From Chara braunii (Eukaryota; Streptophyta; Charophyceae; Charales; Characeae), in the NCBI GenBank assembly GCA_003427395.1, contig BFEA01000037.1, positions 3,242,499 through 3,297,116 on the forward strand: a DNA stretch of 54,618 bases, given 5' to 3'. Under the pieces are notes generated by a model. It worked only from the letters and a program-made list of their open reading frames with translations, made no database searches and had not been told where the DNA came from. Both the position numbers and the translations under genes were made by a program. Positions 1 through 9,150 of the stretch are shown here, piece by piece (the first letter of the stretch is position 1; each line of letters opens with the position of its first letter).

Positions 1-43
1 GCACACTGATCTGTCCCGCACTGATCTGATGTCTTGGGTGACG

Positions 44-71
44 TGGCCTCTCTTTTATAATGGAGAGGCCA
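44..71. repeat. Short inverted repeat around a TATA-like core
   Basis: A 9-bp inverted repeat (TGGCCTCTC and GAGAGGCCA) encloses TTTATAA. It could fold as a hairpin or be a chance match. It is preceded by TGACGTGG, a motif that recurs in the chromovirus leader near 20.5 kb. No gene starts just downstream, so I assign no function. Confidence 0.4.
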
Positions 72-125
72 AGTGATCGGGGCTGAGTGCTGCAGTCCCA
101 AGGTCGGGGCCGTGGTCTAACTCTA

Positions 126-436
126 GACCGGGCTTGTGCTAAAAATAGCAGCAGTCCTGACCTCGGGATATGAACAGTCAATCCTATTTTTAGAACGGGA
201 CTGGCGTAGGCCCAGTCCCCGGTAGATGAACAGTCAGTCCCACGCTAAAAATAGCGTGGGACTGTGTTATTTTTAGAACGGGACTGGCGTAGGCCCAGTC
301 CTTGGTAGATGAATAGTCAGTCCCACGCTAAAAATAGTGTGGGGCTGTGCTATTTTTAGAACGGGACTGGTGCAGCCCCGACTTTGTAGAATGAACAGTC
401 AGTCCCGTGCTAAAAATAGCACATGACCCTATTTTA
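126..436. repeat. 83-bp tandem repeat, about 3.7 units, each with a hairpin
   Basis: The anchor AGAACGGGACTGG starts at 192, 275 and 358, giving an exact 83-bp period, with partial units on both sides. Each unit contains GCTAAAAATAGC inside a longer inverted repeat. The best one, 235-264, has perfect 13-bp arms (CAGTCCCACGCTA) and an AAAA loop. In the next unit the right arm carries two changes that would still allow G-U pairs in RNA. No coding sequence is visible. This may belong to the LTR or leader of the element that follows, which is truncated. Confidence 0.85.
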
Positions 437-759
437 ATTATTCGGGCCTGGCTGTTCATCTATATGGCTACTTAGGGCTGTTCCTTTCCTGGCCGGGTTA
501 CGCGGTTGCGTCGGTCCGGTCCCAACCGGTCAAAATTGAATATCTCACTAACCCTTGGTCCGTTTCCGGTGCCGTTTGGACCGGACCCCACTAATTGGCC
601 CATTGCGGTCGCGTTGGTCTAGTCCAACGGGGACGATTAGGTCTCCGGTGGACCGTACTGCTGCGCCGTCTTTCCCTTGATTTCGGCCCAGGGGAAATCT
701 AACCGATGTGTTAGGGCCCAACTTGACTATGACCGTGGACGTCCCTAAGCGCAGTTTTG
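437..759. other. No recognisable feature
   Basis: I see no gene, tandem repeat or RNA here. The CCGG-rich stretch at 490-610 (GGTCCGGTCCC and relatives) is mildly repetitive. It may be decayed leader or Gag sequence of the downstream element. Confidence 0.4.
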
Positions 760-2087
760 ACGCAGCGCGGAGGTTGACTGCGATGAGTCAATTTCTGCCG
801 CTGCGCCGCATCATCTTATGACAACGTGGCTGTGGATGGAATAGCCAAGGGGGCCAGGGCCAAGGTGACCAGGGCGGCCAGCAAAGGGGCCAAGGGTATG
901 GGAGGCCCCGCTTCGACTGGCGGAACGCTACCTGCTGGCATTGTGGTGTCGTAGGTCACACGATTCGGTTCTGCCAACAACGGCGGGATGATGAGCTTGC
1001 AGGCCTGATCTCCTCTTGTATGGATGGGGACATATATGACAAGTGGGGGAAGCACATTGACCCCAAGACCCCGGGAGGGATCAGGCAGGAGGCCCTCAGG
1101 CAGGCGGTGGCGGGGCCACCAACATCCCCGACCATGTTCAGAATGTGGTAGGAGAGAGAAGACTCGGCCATAAGAGTCGAGGAGATTGCGGGGCAGAGTG
1201 AAGAGGTTACGCAACGGCTGACAGTTGGGGCCATAAAGGAAGAGTCGATAATTGTTGAATCGGATGACGAAGGGCAAGAGGGCGAAAGGGAGTCGGCCAT
1301 AGTCACCCTGGAAAAGATGGAGGATCTGATAGAAAAAATGGGGAGGTATCAGCGGAGACTAAAAGAGCTATGTGATGAAGTTCAGGGGTAGAGGGCCGAC
1401 CTCCCGAAGGTTTTCCTCTATGAGACCGGGCCGGGGCCGGCGGATGGACAACAAAGTAGCCCCGGGGTTGCCGCGGCGGGGTCGGGCCCTAGGTCAGGGA
1501 TGACGTTCAGGCCTCCCACCTCGCATGGGCAGGCGCCGCAAGCGACTCAAACCAGGAGCCAAAGTAAGGCGGGCCCTAGTCAGGCACCAAGCCAAGCACC
1601 AAGTCAGGCGCCTCCGCTGAAGAGACCCGAGCCTGAGCGTAGGAAAGAGGTGGTTGAGGTCCGGGAAGAGGAAGAAGAAGAGGATGATGACACAGAGGAT
1701 GAAAGACTCCGTCAGGAGGAGGATCGGCGGACGGAGCAGAGAGCTCAGAGAAGAGAGGCGCAGGAGAGAGTCGAGCCAGATCCACAGGACGGGGTGCCCA
1801 GGAAGAGAAAGCACACCGTCAAGTTGGAGGAAGACTTCAACGTGGAAAGGATGGTGGACCGGCTCCTTGAAGGTCACAATGACCTTATGAACTTAAAAGA
1901 TATTTTGGCGGCCGCACCAAGGCTCCGAGAGGAATTGAATGGGCGATTGTCCCGAAGGCTAGTGCCCAAAGTTCATTTGAGTGCAGTCCTGCCAAGGGAG
2001 GTGGGGTGGACACAAGCCGGGACAAGGATGGACTGGAAGTGTGCGGCATGCGGGCTGGTGGACCTAGTAGTGAAAGAAAAGAAGTGA
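760..2087 (+). pseudogene. gag: Ty3/gypsy Gag, C-terminal part (element 1)
   Basis: This is the nucleocapsid half of a retrotransposon Gag, which packages element RNA. One frame (codons starting at multiples of 3) runs through a Gly/Gln-rich stretch and a CCHC zinc knuckle, CWHCGVVGHTIRFC, at 933-974. A DG..YD.WG....P.TPGG.RQ segment follows, then a long acidic, coiled-coil-like tail. In-frame stops lie at 819 (TGA), 1149 (TAG), 1389 (TAG) and 2085 (TGA). The last separates Gag from the protease in the same frame, so it could be either a read-through stop or decay. The capsid half and any 5' LTR are not visible, so the element is truncated near 760. The knuckle and frame are clear; the left boundary is not. 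Confidence 0.8.
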
Positions 2088-2860
2088 GTGGCAATGATGG
2101 ATACGGGCGCTGAAATGAACATCATCAGGGAGAGAGATGCGCTCATGCTTGGAATGGAGATCGACCGGACGGATCACGGCGTGCTGCACGGGGCTAATTG
2201 CAAAGCAATTTTTTGTGGCACCGCGTCGAATGTAATTATAGAGATTGGCAAGGTGCGAGCGAGGACGTGCTTTTTCGTCATGCCGGACGTGGACCACCCT
2301 ATTCTTCTGGGCAGATCGTTCATGTGCAGGACGGAGACCCTGATCTTCAACAAGCACGATGGAACGATGATATTGCTCCTGAGTGACCCAACCTGTGGAA
2401 ACTACGAAGTTGTCACTTGTCGGAACACGGGGCCAAGGAGCGAGTGGAATAGGCCTAACCCTGACTCGTTCACTTATGTGGAATCAGCGAACGAGCGGCG
2501 GAGGCTTTGGGAGGAGTCCGAGGAGGAAGGTGGGGCGGAGGTGCTGTCACTAAGCCTTACAGACGTAAGCAAGGCTATGGAGATCGTGGCAACACATGAT
2601 ATGGCGGACCCGGAGGCCATCAAGGCCTTGCAAGAGCATGTTTTGGAATGGCCACAGGCAGGAGAAGTGGAGCTTATCTATCGACTTCCTGGAGGAAAAA
2701 AAGGGTCTGCGATGGCACAAGCGCAAACAACAAGCCGACCGTTTTTAGGGGACGGCTTAAGCAGGGCGCCCAAAGGCGGTACAAAACGGTAGATAAAAAG
2801 TGTCGCCCTGTTTCCGTGCTCGTTACGGAAGATGAGGAGGCTTATTACGAGCGGGAGCGA
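2088..2860 (+). pseudogene. Retropepsin-like protease and linker to RT (element 1)
   Basis: This is an aspartic protease of the retroviral type, which would process the Gag-Pol polyprotein. The catalytic motif DTGAE is at 2100-2114 and the second conserved motif, HPILLGRSFM, lies about 65 residues later, both as expected for a retropepsin. It follows Gag in the same frame after a TGA. After roughly 2700 the frame shifts by one. The homologous linker (FRGRLKQGAQRRYKTV) continues in the RT frame to a TGA at 2861. The - strand element at 44.1-44.3 kb has a matching linker and also ends in a stop just before RT. The protease motifs look intact, but the gene as a whole is frame-broken. Confidence 0.8.
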
Positions 2861-2863
2861 TGA

Positions 2864-5848
2864 TTGATACGGCGAATGCAAGAGCAGGCACTGAAGGATC
2901 CATGCTGTATCAATGATGGAAATGAAGAGAAGTTGATAGTCGGGGAGCCAGGTTTTCTTTCGCCCCAGGAAAGGGCGCTGATGGTGCAGCTAATGAAGAA
3001 GAGGCATCGCGCGTACGTCTTTAATGACGACCAGCGGGGGAGGCTGGATGTGGACAAGATCCCAATGATCCAGATCCACACGGTCCCCCACGAGCCTTGG
3101 AATCTAAGGGGTGCGCGATACCCAAACCCTGATGAGGAGAAGATAGTGGTGGACTATCTGGATGGCAAGATGCGCACGCATGTTGCTGGCTACTCTAGCG
3201 GTCCGTATGCTTCCCCTTGGTTCTGCTTTATTAAGCCGAACGGGACGCTACGATGGGTGCAGGTTCTGCAGCGACTAAATGCGGTAACGGTGCGAGATGC
3301 GGGAGGCTTGCCAAACGCGGATGCACTCTCAGAGTCATGCGCGGGGCGGCCTATAATCTCACTTATAGACCTCTATTATGGGTATGATCAGTTCCCTGTG
3401 TACCCGCCCGATAGGCCGGTGACGGCGATGCACACGCCAAGGGGGCTAATCCACATGAATGTGGCCCCCCAGGGTTGGACGAATGCGGTGGCAATGGTGC
3501 AAAGACATATGATCAGGGCCATGCAAACGGTCAGTCCGCACATCACTCACCCCTACATCGACGACTTGGCGGTCAAAGGCCCGAAGGAGAAAGAGGAGGA
3601 CGAGGTGCAGCCCAAAGTGAGGCATTTTGTCTGGAGGCATATCCAGGATCTCGATCTGGTCTTGGGTCTGCTAGAGGAATACAACCTCACTGCAAGTGGG
3701 CCAAAATCCAAGCACTGCATGAGAGAAGCCACTGTTCCGGGGTTTGTCTGCAACGAGAAGGGTCGGAAGCCGGACGTGAAGAAGGCAGACAAAATCCTAG
3801 AGTGGCCGATACCCTTCCAATCCATAACGGATGTGAGGAGCTTTCTTGGCACCTGCGGATTTTGGAGGAGCTTCGTGAAAGACTTCGCCGCCAAGACTGA
3901 GCATTTAAGGAAGCTGGTGCGCCAGGACCAGGAGTGGGTTTGGGGCGAAGACCAGGAACAAGCAGTGACCAGGATGAAAGGAGAGTTCAGGGAAGGAGGA
4001 TTGGTGCTGGGGGCGCCGAACTATGAGGGGACTGAAGAAAGGCCATTCATCATCGAGACTGACGCTGGGCCGACCGCCTTGGGAGGGGTCCTAATTCAGG
4101 CGGATGCTGAAGGAAAGGAGAGGCCGCTAAGATTCGAAAGTCGTACTCTTAACACGACTGAGAGAAATTACTCTCAGTTTAAGAGAGAGACGCTTGCGGT
4201 ACTCCATTGCCTAAGGATCTTCCGGAATTACGTCTTCGGTAGGAGATTTATATTGAGGGTAGACCCGACGGCACTGGCCTGTTCCCTGAAGAATTGTACT
4301 CCATCTAACCCAACCATCGCTCGATGGTTGACGTACATTTGGATGTTTAATTTTGAGTTGGAAAGCATTCCGGGGAACAGGAATCGGCCTCATGGCCTGA
4401 GCCGTGTCAACTGGGACAGTGGGAATCAGGAGTCGACTGAAGACACCCCGCCAGTCGACGGGTTCTTGGATCAGGAGGAAGATGTGCGGCTGCATATAAA
4501 CGAGTGGCCGCTGCGAGTACCCAACTGTGTCAGCCATCCCATATGGATAGCGCCAAGAGGGTACGAGCGGAAGACCGACTTAGTCCTCAAGCCATTTCAG
4601 GAGGAGGATCTGTGGGGAGGCAAGGATGTCCAGTGGATGATGAGGTTGGCGTTGGCAGGGATGCATGACCTGGTGGAAGAGGTGAGGGCGATAGAGGAAG
4701 GGCCCACTCAAGTGGAGGAGCATGAGCAGCTGATGGGAGGAATGTACGTGCTCACTAATACGCTTGTGCAAGGGGACTTTGACCAAAGGAACTCCCTAAG
4801 CCCAATGGAGCGTGAGGGCCTCATCCCGGAAAGCCAGGATGACGAGTTCGAAGAAGGGGAGATTAAGGAGGCATTCCGGGCAGAGGAATACGATGGGATC
4901 TATCTTGAGTTGCGTCTGCTCCTATCCTGCGAAATGAGAGACAGGGATGCTAGCGACAAGGCTCAGAAGATGAGGCACCTCTATGCGGTGAGAGATGGTC
5001 ATCTGTTTATAAAGCGGCAAGTTGTAAGCCCCAAGCGGGTTGTGTGCGAGAGGAACCGACAGTTGGACATCATAGCGGCATTACATGATGGTATAGCAGA
5101 AGGGCACAAAGGGATAGGTGCCACGTGCGCAAAGATAAGTGAGCTATACCACTGGGATGGAATGTTGAGCATGGTCATCAAGTACTGCCAGTCTTGTGTC
5201 CCCTGTCAAGAGAGGTCTGCCCAGAGGCCAGGGGAACCCCTGCACCCAAGGTTGGAGACGGAGGTAGGCGCAATTGTACATTTGGACTTACTCTTCATGC
5301 CGGCTGCAGAAAATGGGTGTAATTATATCTTCGATGCACGTAATAACCTCACCGGGTTCGTAGACGGGCGGGCTATTCGCTTGAAAACTGGCCGAGTGTT
5401 AGCCAATTGTATCGAGGAATACTACTTACGCTACCCGTTCGTCAAAGAATTTGTGATGGATCGAGGATCCGAGTTTACCTGTAAGGAGGTGCAGCTGGCA
5501 GGATATGGCGTGGTGGCAAATTACACCACCGCGGCGCACCCTCAAGCCAACGCGCCTGTGGAGAGGGGGCATAGCACCATCACGAACCTCCTGGCCAAAT
5601 GGACAGAGGGCAGGCCCGGTCAGTGGCCGAAGTTCTTGCGAGCAGCTTTCTTCGTGGAAAACGTCACGGTAAAAAGGACCACCAAGAACGCGCCTGCCAC
5701 TCTATGGTATGGAAGGCATGCCACCTTCCCTATCAAGAGCTTCCTAAAGACTTGGAGACGGACCTGTCGTTTGAAGAGTTGCTCGATATCCGGGCACGGC
5801 AGGTGGGGGCAGCAGAGGAAAGGCTACGAGAGGCCTCCAAGTATGTAG
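2864..5848 (+). pseudogene. pol: Ty3/gypsy Pol: reverse transcriptase, RNase H, integrase core (element 1)
   Basis: The frame is open for 994 codons. RT (residues about 110-330) has the KPNGTLRW block, SLIDLYYGYDQ (motif A), a PQGWTNA block and the catalytic YIDDLAVKG. RNase H begins at IIETDAGPTALGG and contains RTLNTTERNYSQFKRE. The integrase zinc site is H...H...C..C (HDGIAEGHKG, CQSCVPCQ). The integrase core shows VHLDLLF, VMDRGSEF and PVERGH as D, D and E. I count 33 residues between the second D and the E, against the usual 35. The frame is lost near 5730, where the homologous protein continues in another frame. No ATG is evident at the 5' end, consistent with expression as part of a polyprotein. 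The blocks FVWRHIQDL, ASGPKS and GLSR resemble Ty3/gypsy elements I know from basidiomycete fungi. Confidence 0.92.
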
Positions 5849-6114
5849 AAAGGAGCCGAATGAAGGATAAGATGCGGTGGGATCAAATGGCCCGAGTGCG
5901 GAAAGAGCCTTTGGCAGTTGGAGATATTGTATTATTGTACGACTCGTTCATGGAAAAACAGTGGTCAAGGAAACTTGACAAAAGATGGTTAGGACCCTAC
6001 AGGATTGTGCGATGCAGCGAGTTTGGGGCCTACCAGATTGAAGAGCTAAATAGATCAGAGTGGAAGGACTGGGTATCTGGGACAAGACTAAAGAAGTTTG
6101 TGGCCAGGGAATAG
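5735..6114 (+). pseudogene. Integrase C-terminal domain of element 1, frameshifted
   Basis: This continues the pol product after a single frameshift near 5730. The sequence shows ELPKDLETDLSFEELL, a basic helix (SRMKDKMRWDQMARVRKE), then the GPY/F-like block RWLGPYRIVR and a terminal TRLKKF, ending at TAG 6112-6114. The equivalent region of the - strand element at 40818-41234 has the same order (RMKDKARWDQ, RFKGPYMIAK, QRLVKFLSRD). This domain binds DNA nonspecifically in gypsy integrases. I see no chromodomain after it, unlike the element at 19-28 kb. Confidence 0.85.
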
Positions 6115-6289
6115 GTAAAACCGTGATCCCTCCCAGAATAGACCCTCGTCCTAAGTATTGCATGTTATAATTGGAAGTGAAGGAGGGCTTGATGTGTCTG
6201 AGATTGGGTGTATATTTGCTCTGAAGACTGTTGAGCCCATATGCTAATCCTATCGTGTGCCTGTCTGTTTCGTCTCGCCTGATGTGCAG
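6115..6289 (+). other. Candidate spliceosomal intron between pol and the second gag
   Basis: The donor AG|GTAAAA lies directly on the pol stop codon. The acceptor TGTGCAG|GT ends at 6289. A plant-type branch site CTAAT (6244-6248) sits about 42 nt upstream of it, with a pyrimidine-rich stretch between. The intron would be 175 nt. The next ATG, at 6312, opens the second Gag frame. These are weak consensus matches, so this may be chance. Confidence 0.3.
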
Positions 6290-6311
6290 GTCTGACTTTT
6301 TGAAGGCAGCC

Positions 6312-7160
6312 ATGCAGAGGGGCGGGCGGGGCACGCGGCCACGACAAAGACCTCTCAGGGCATCCGGAGGGGGAGAGCGGCATGGGCCCTTCAGGAGAGA
6401 GCCTACAACCATGTTTGATGACGACAACATCGAGCTTTTCTTGGACGCCTATCGAGAGCATGCAGCCCAGAGAGGATGGGACGTGTCTGAGAGGATACGT
6501 CACTTAAGGGGAGTTGGGGGGTTCGAAGAGCCCATTGCGCAAATCAGGGAGGAGGCCCTGACCTGATCAGAGGTAGAGGCGAGGATGCAGAGACTGAGAG
6601 CATCGCCTTTGGGGAGTGATGGGCTACCTATCCGCTTGGAGGAAGGGAACGTGGAGGAGTTCATCCCGACATACGAACAGTATATGAGCGATCAGGGGGT
6701 TCCGAGGGATGAGTGGGTGCAGGCGCTACTCATTTGGACCAGAGGAGCGGAGCGTCCGCTGGTGAGGCAGATCCGGGGTCGGGCACGAGATTGGGAGGAT
6801 TGTCGGGCTCAGTTGAGGGAGGCGTTTTGGCGGTCGGAACCAGAGAGGCAAGAACCCAGGGTTGATAGAAGACGGCGAAGCAAGAGGTTAACGGATTTGG
6901 AGGCAAGAGAGTCGGTGGCGTCGAGAGGCGGCCGGAAAGCCTTGGCACAGCGGGAAGAAGGACAAGCAGGACCGACTAGGGCGAGGGAGTCCTTCCCTGC
7001 CTGTGGCCTCAGGCAGGTGGAGTTCCATCCAGTCATGGAGGGTGACCTACCGGGGTCCTCGCCACAAGCACCAGAGCGGAGGGAGAGCGAGGTACCGGCA
7101 GCACCATTAGAGGCCTGGAAGCCCACCTGGACGCGTCCTAGTGGGAGGCCTCCTCAACAG
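6312..7160 (+). pseudogene. Second Gag downstream of pol: N-terminal, two capsid-like repeats
   Basis: The frame starts at ATG 6312, with an Arg/Gly-rich leader. It then shows DDDNIELFLDAYREHAA and, about 70 residues later, the related GNVEEFIPTYEQYMSDQG followed by IWTRGAERPLVRQIRGRARD. Both blocks follow the Gag capsid pattern N[IV].EF...YE, also seen in the Gag of the - strand element (NITEFQIDYENLAALLKW). They therefore look like a tandem duplication of a capsid-like domain. A TGA at 6564 interrupts the frame where a Trp codon would fit, and a second TGA ends it near 7166. It lies downstream of integrase on the same strand with no LTR between. It could instead be the gag of another, fused element. 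Confidence 0.65.
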
Positions 7161-7162
7161 GA

Positions 7163-8353
7163 GTGAGCCCTATGGACCCATCAGGAGAGGAGCGGATTCG
7201 CCCTGAGCCCGAGGCAGAGCCACTCAGGTTGAAGGGGGTAGGTGCGAAAGATGTTATTGTGGTAGAAGGTGATACTCATCCCGTCTCCCCAACTCGAGTT
7301 CAGATGCGGCGGTCTTGGCCAGAGGGCGTCCCGGAGCCGGACAGCCAGGAGGCCCCAGTACCACCGCCAGAGGTCGCTATGTCACCCAGGCAGGAGGTTG
7401 AGGCGAGGGGGCCAGCGGAGAGGTGGAGGACGGAGCCCCGCCTGGTCATTGACTCACGGTTAGCCGCGCATGCGACTGAGCACCCTGACATTGAGGGGCC
7501 CAGCTTGGCTGGGCCATCATCGGGGCCAGCGTGTGCTGAGGTAGAAGGAGGCATGAGGGCTGCAACCGGGGAGGTCACGGAGGCGGGCACAGGAAAGGAG
7601 CCAGACAAAGCCGCCCAGGCGAAGCGAGCCAAGGTGCAAGCCCGCCTCGCGGAGATACATCCGCGGAGGGACAGGATGGAGGCTGCAGGGATAGCGCCAA
7701 CGCCACCAGTCGACCCTAAGACAAGTGAGCAAAGGATTGACGAGCTATGGGCCAGATGTGAGGGTTGAAGAGAGGCAACTCGCCAGAGGGCACAAAAGAC
7801 GGGCCAGGTAACGGAGGGGGCATACGAGGCGATAGAGATTGGAGAGCTGGGTTTTTCTGCCACCAGAGAGGCCATCGAGTGGGTGGACAAGGGGATAAAG
7901 CAGACATCCATCACAACCTTTCAAAGGTACTCCCTGCTCAGTGATGAGCTGACCCTCAGAAAAGAGGAGTTGGAACAACTGACTGCCCAATTGACAGAGG
8001 AAAGGGCACAGAACGAGGCTTGGAGGGCTCGCCTGGAAGCGAAGGAGGCTGAGTGGGATGAGAAGCTCAAGGGGATGGCGGCCGTAGTGGAGAGTCTTTC
8101 GGCTACCAAGGTGGTCGACTGGACTGAACAGAGCAGGTACGACATCCAGGGCGAGGGGGTGCAGGAGCTGTTTGGCCAAGAGGAGGTAGCAGAGGCATCT
8201 CGGCAAGAGAAGTTAAGGAAGGTATTTTTGGACCCAGTTGAGGCAAAGGCAAGAAGGAAGCCAACAGAGGAAGCTTTGAGTTCAAGGCTCCCACTGAACT
8301 GGCTTCGCGACGGGAGGCCCCTACTTCGGCAGATACCTCTATGGAGATACTGA
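7163..8353 (+). pseudogene. Second Gag downstream of pol: acidic and coiled-coil middle region
   Basis: One frame runs from 7163 to 8353 with a TGA at 7766-7768 (consistent with CGA to TGA). The first part is Pro/Glu/Ala-rich and low complexity. The second part (about 7880-8200) has heptad-like charged helices (SDELTLRKEELEQLTAQL, EERAQNEAWRARLEAKEAEW), predicting a coiled coil. It is offset by one frame from the capsid-like part before it and from the zinc-knuckle part after it, so at least two indels separate the three pieces. No enzymatic motif is visible. In gypsy Gags such a linker lies between capsid and nucleocapsid. Confidence 0.55.
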
Positions 8354-9150
8354 CCCAGGAACCCCAACCAGCACTCGTAGAGGAGGAAGCGGCTGAGGAG
8401 TCACTAACGATCCTTTTGGACGTGTAGGAGGGAACTCTCACTGGAGCGGTGGAGCCTCCGCAGCTCGAGGCGCAAAGGGGGGAGCCATCACGTTTGGACG
8501 AGTTGGTAGCTGCCATGGAGGTGGATATGCCGCCAGAGAGGCCTCGGGGACTGGAGACCCCAAAGCACGAGCCAAAGATGGGGGAGTTGAGGGCACAGCT
8601 GGGCTCGTGGGCCACTGGGACCGATTCGGGAGGGCCGACTACTGATCAGCAGCAGCAGGAGGCCACGAGCCAGCCTACTAGAGCCGCTAATCCCCAGACT
8701 CCGAGGCCTCGCGAGAGTGAGGAAGCGGCTATGGTAGAGGGAACCCGCGAGGGCAGGCCACTGAGGCTGGATACCCATGAGTACCAACCCAAGGGAGGGA
8801 TGCAGCAAGGGGAGTCGAGTGCCCAGGAAATTGGAGGAAGAGCTGAGAGACCGTGGCACCTGCCCCAGAGTCATGAAGTGAGCGAGGAGAAGGGAGAGGC
8901 ACCTCCGTCGTCAGGGACCCAGAGAAAGAAGAAGAGATTTCAGAGAAAATCGGAGGCTATGTGTTTCTACTTCCTGGATGGTGTGCACAGGGCCCTGAAG
9001 TGCCCTAAGTTCCTCAAGGACAAGGCTGAGGGGCGGGTTACTGAGCAGGACGGCAAGATGTATAATAGACGGGGTCGAGTAGTAGAGAGGGCTCCAGATG
9101 GGGGCCGGGCCCAGTTGTTTAGGCAACACCAGGAGGAGATGAGTGAGTAG
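8342..9150 (+). pseudogene. Second Gag downstream of pol: C-terminal zinc-knuckle region
   Basis: The frame continues the Glu-rich linker, passes a TAG near 8425, and ends with a nucleocapsid-like module just before TAG 9148-9150. The knuckle reads CFYFLDGVHRALKC. The spacing is exactly C-X2-C-X4-H-X4-C, but the second cysteine is phenylalanine (TTC where TGC is expected). The tail DGKMYNRRGRVVERAPDGG matches the DG..Y...G.....P.GG pattern that follows the knuckle in the first Gag at about 1020-1100. I take this as evidence that the two are paralogues. A stretch rich in basic residues (RKKKRFQRKS) precedes the knuckle and may bind nucleic acid. Confidence 0.65.

Noticed and set aside
816-1277. 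Antisense frame of about 150 codons
   Set aside because: It is the shadow of the + strand Gag with its zinc knuckle.
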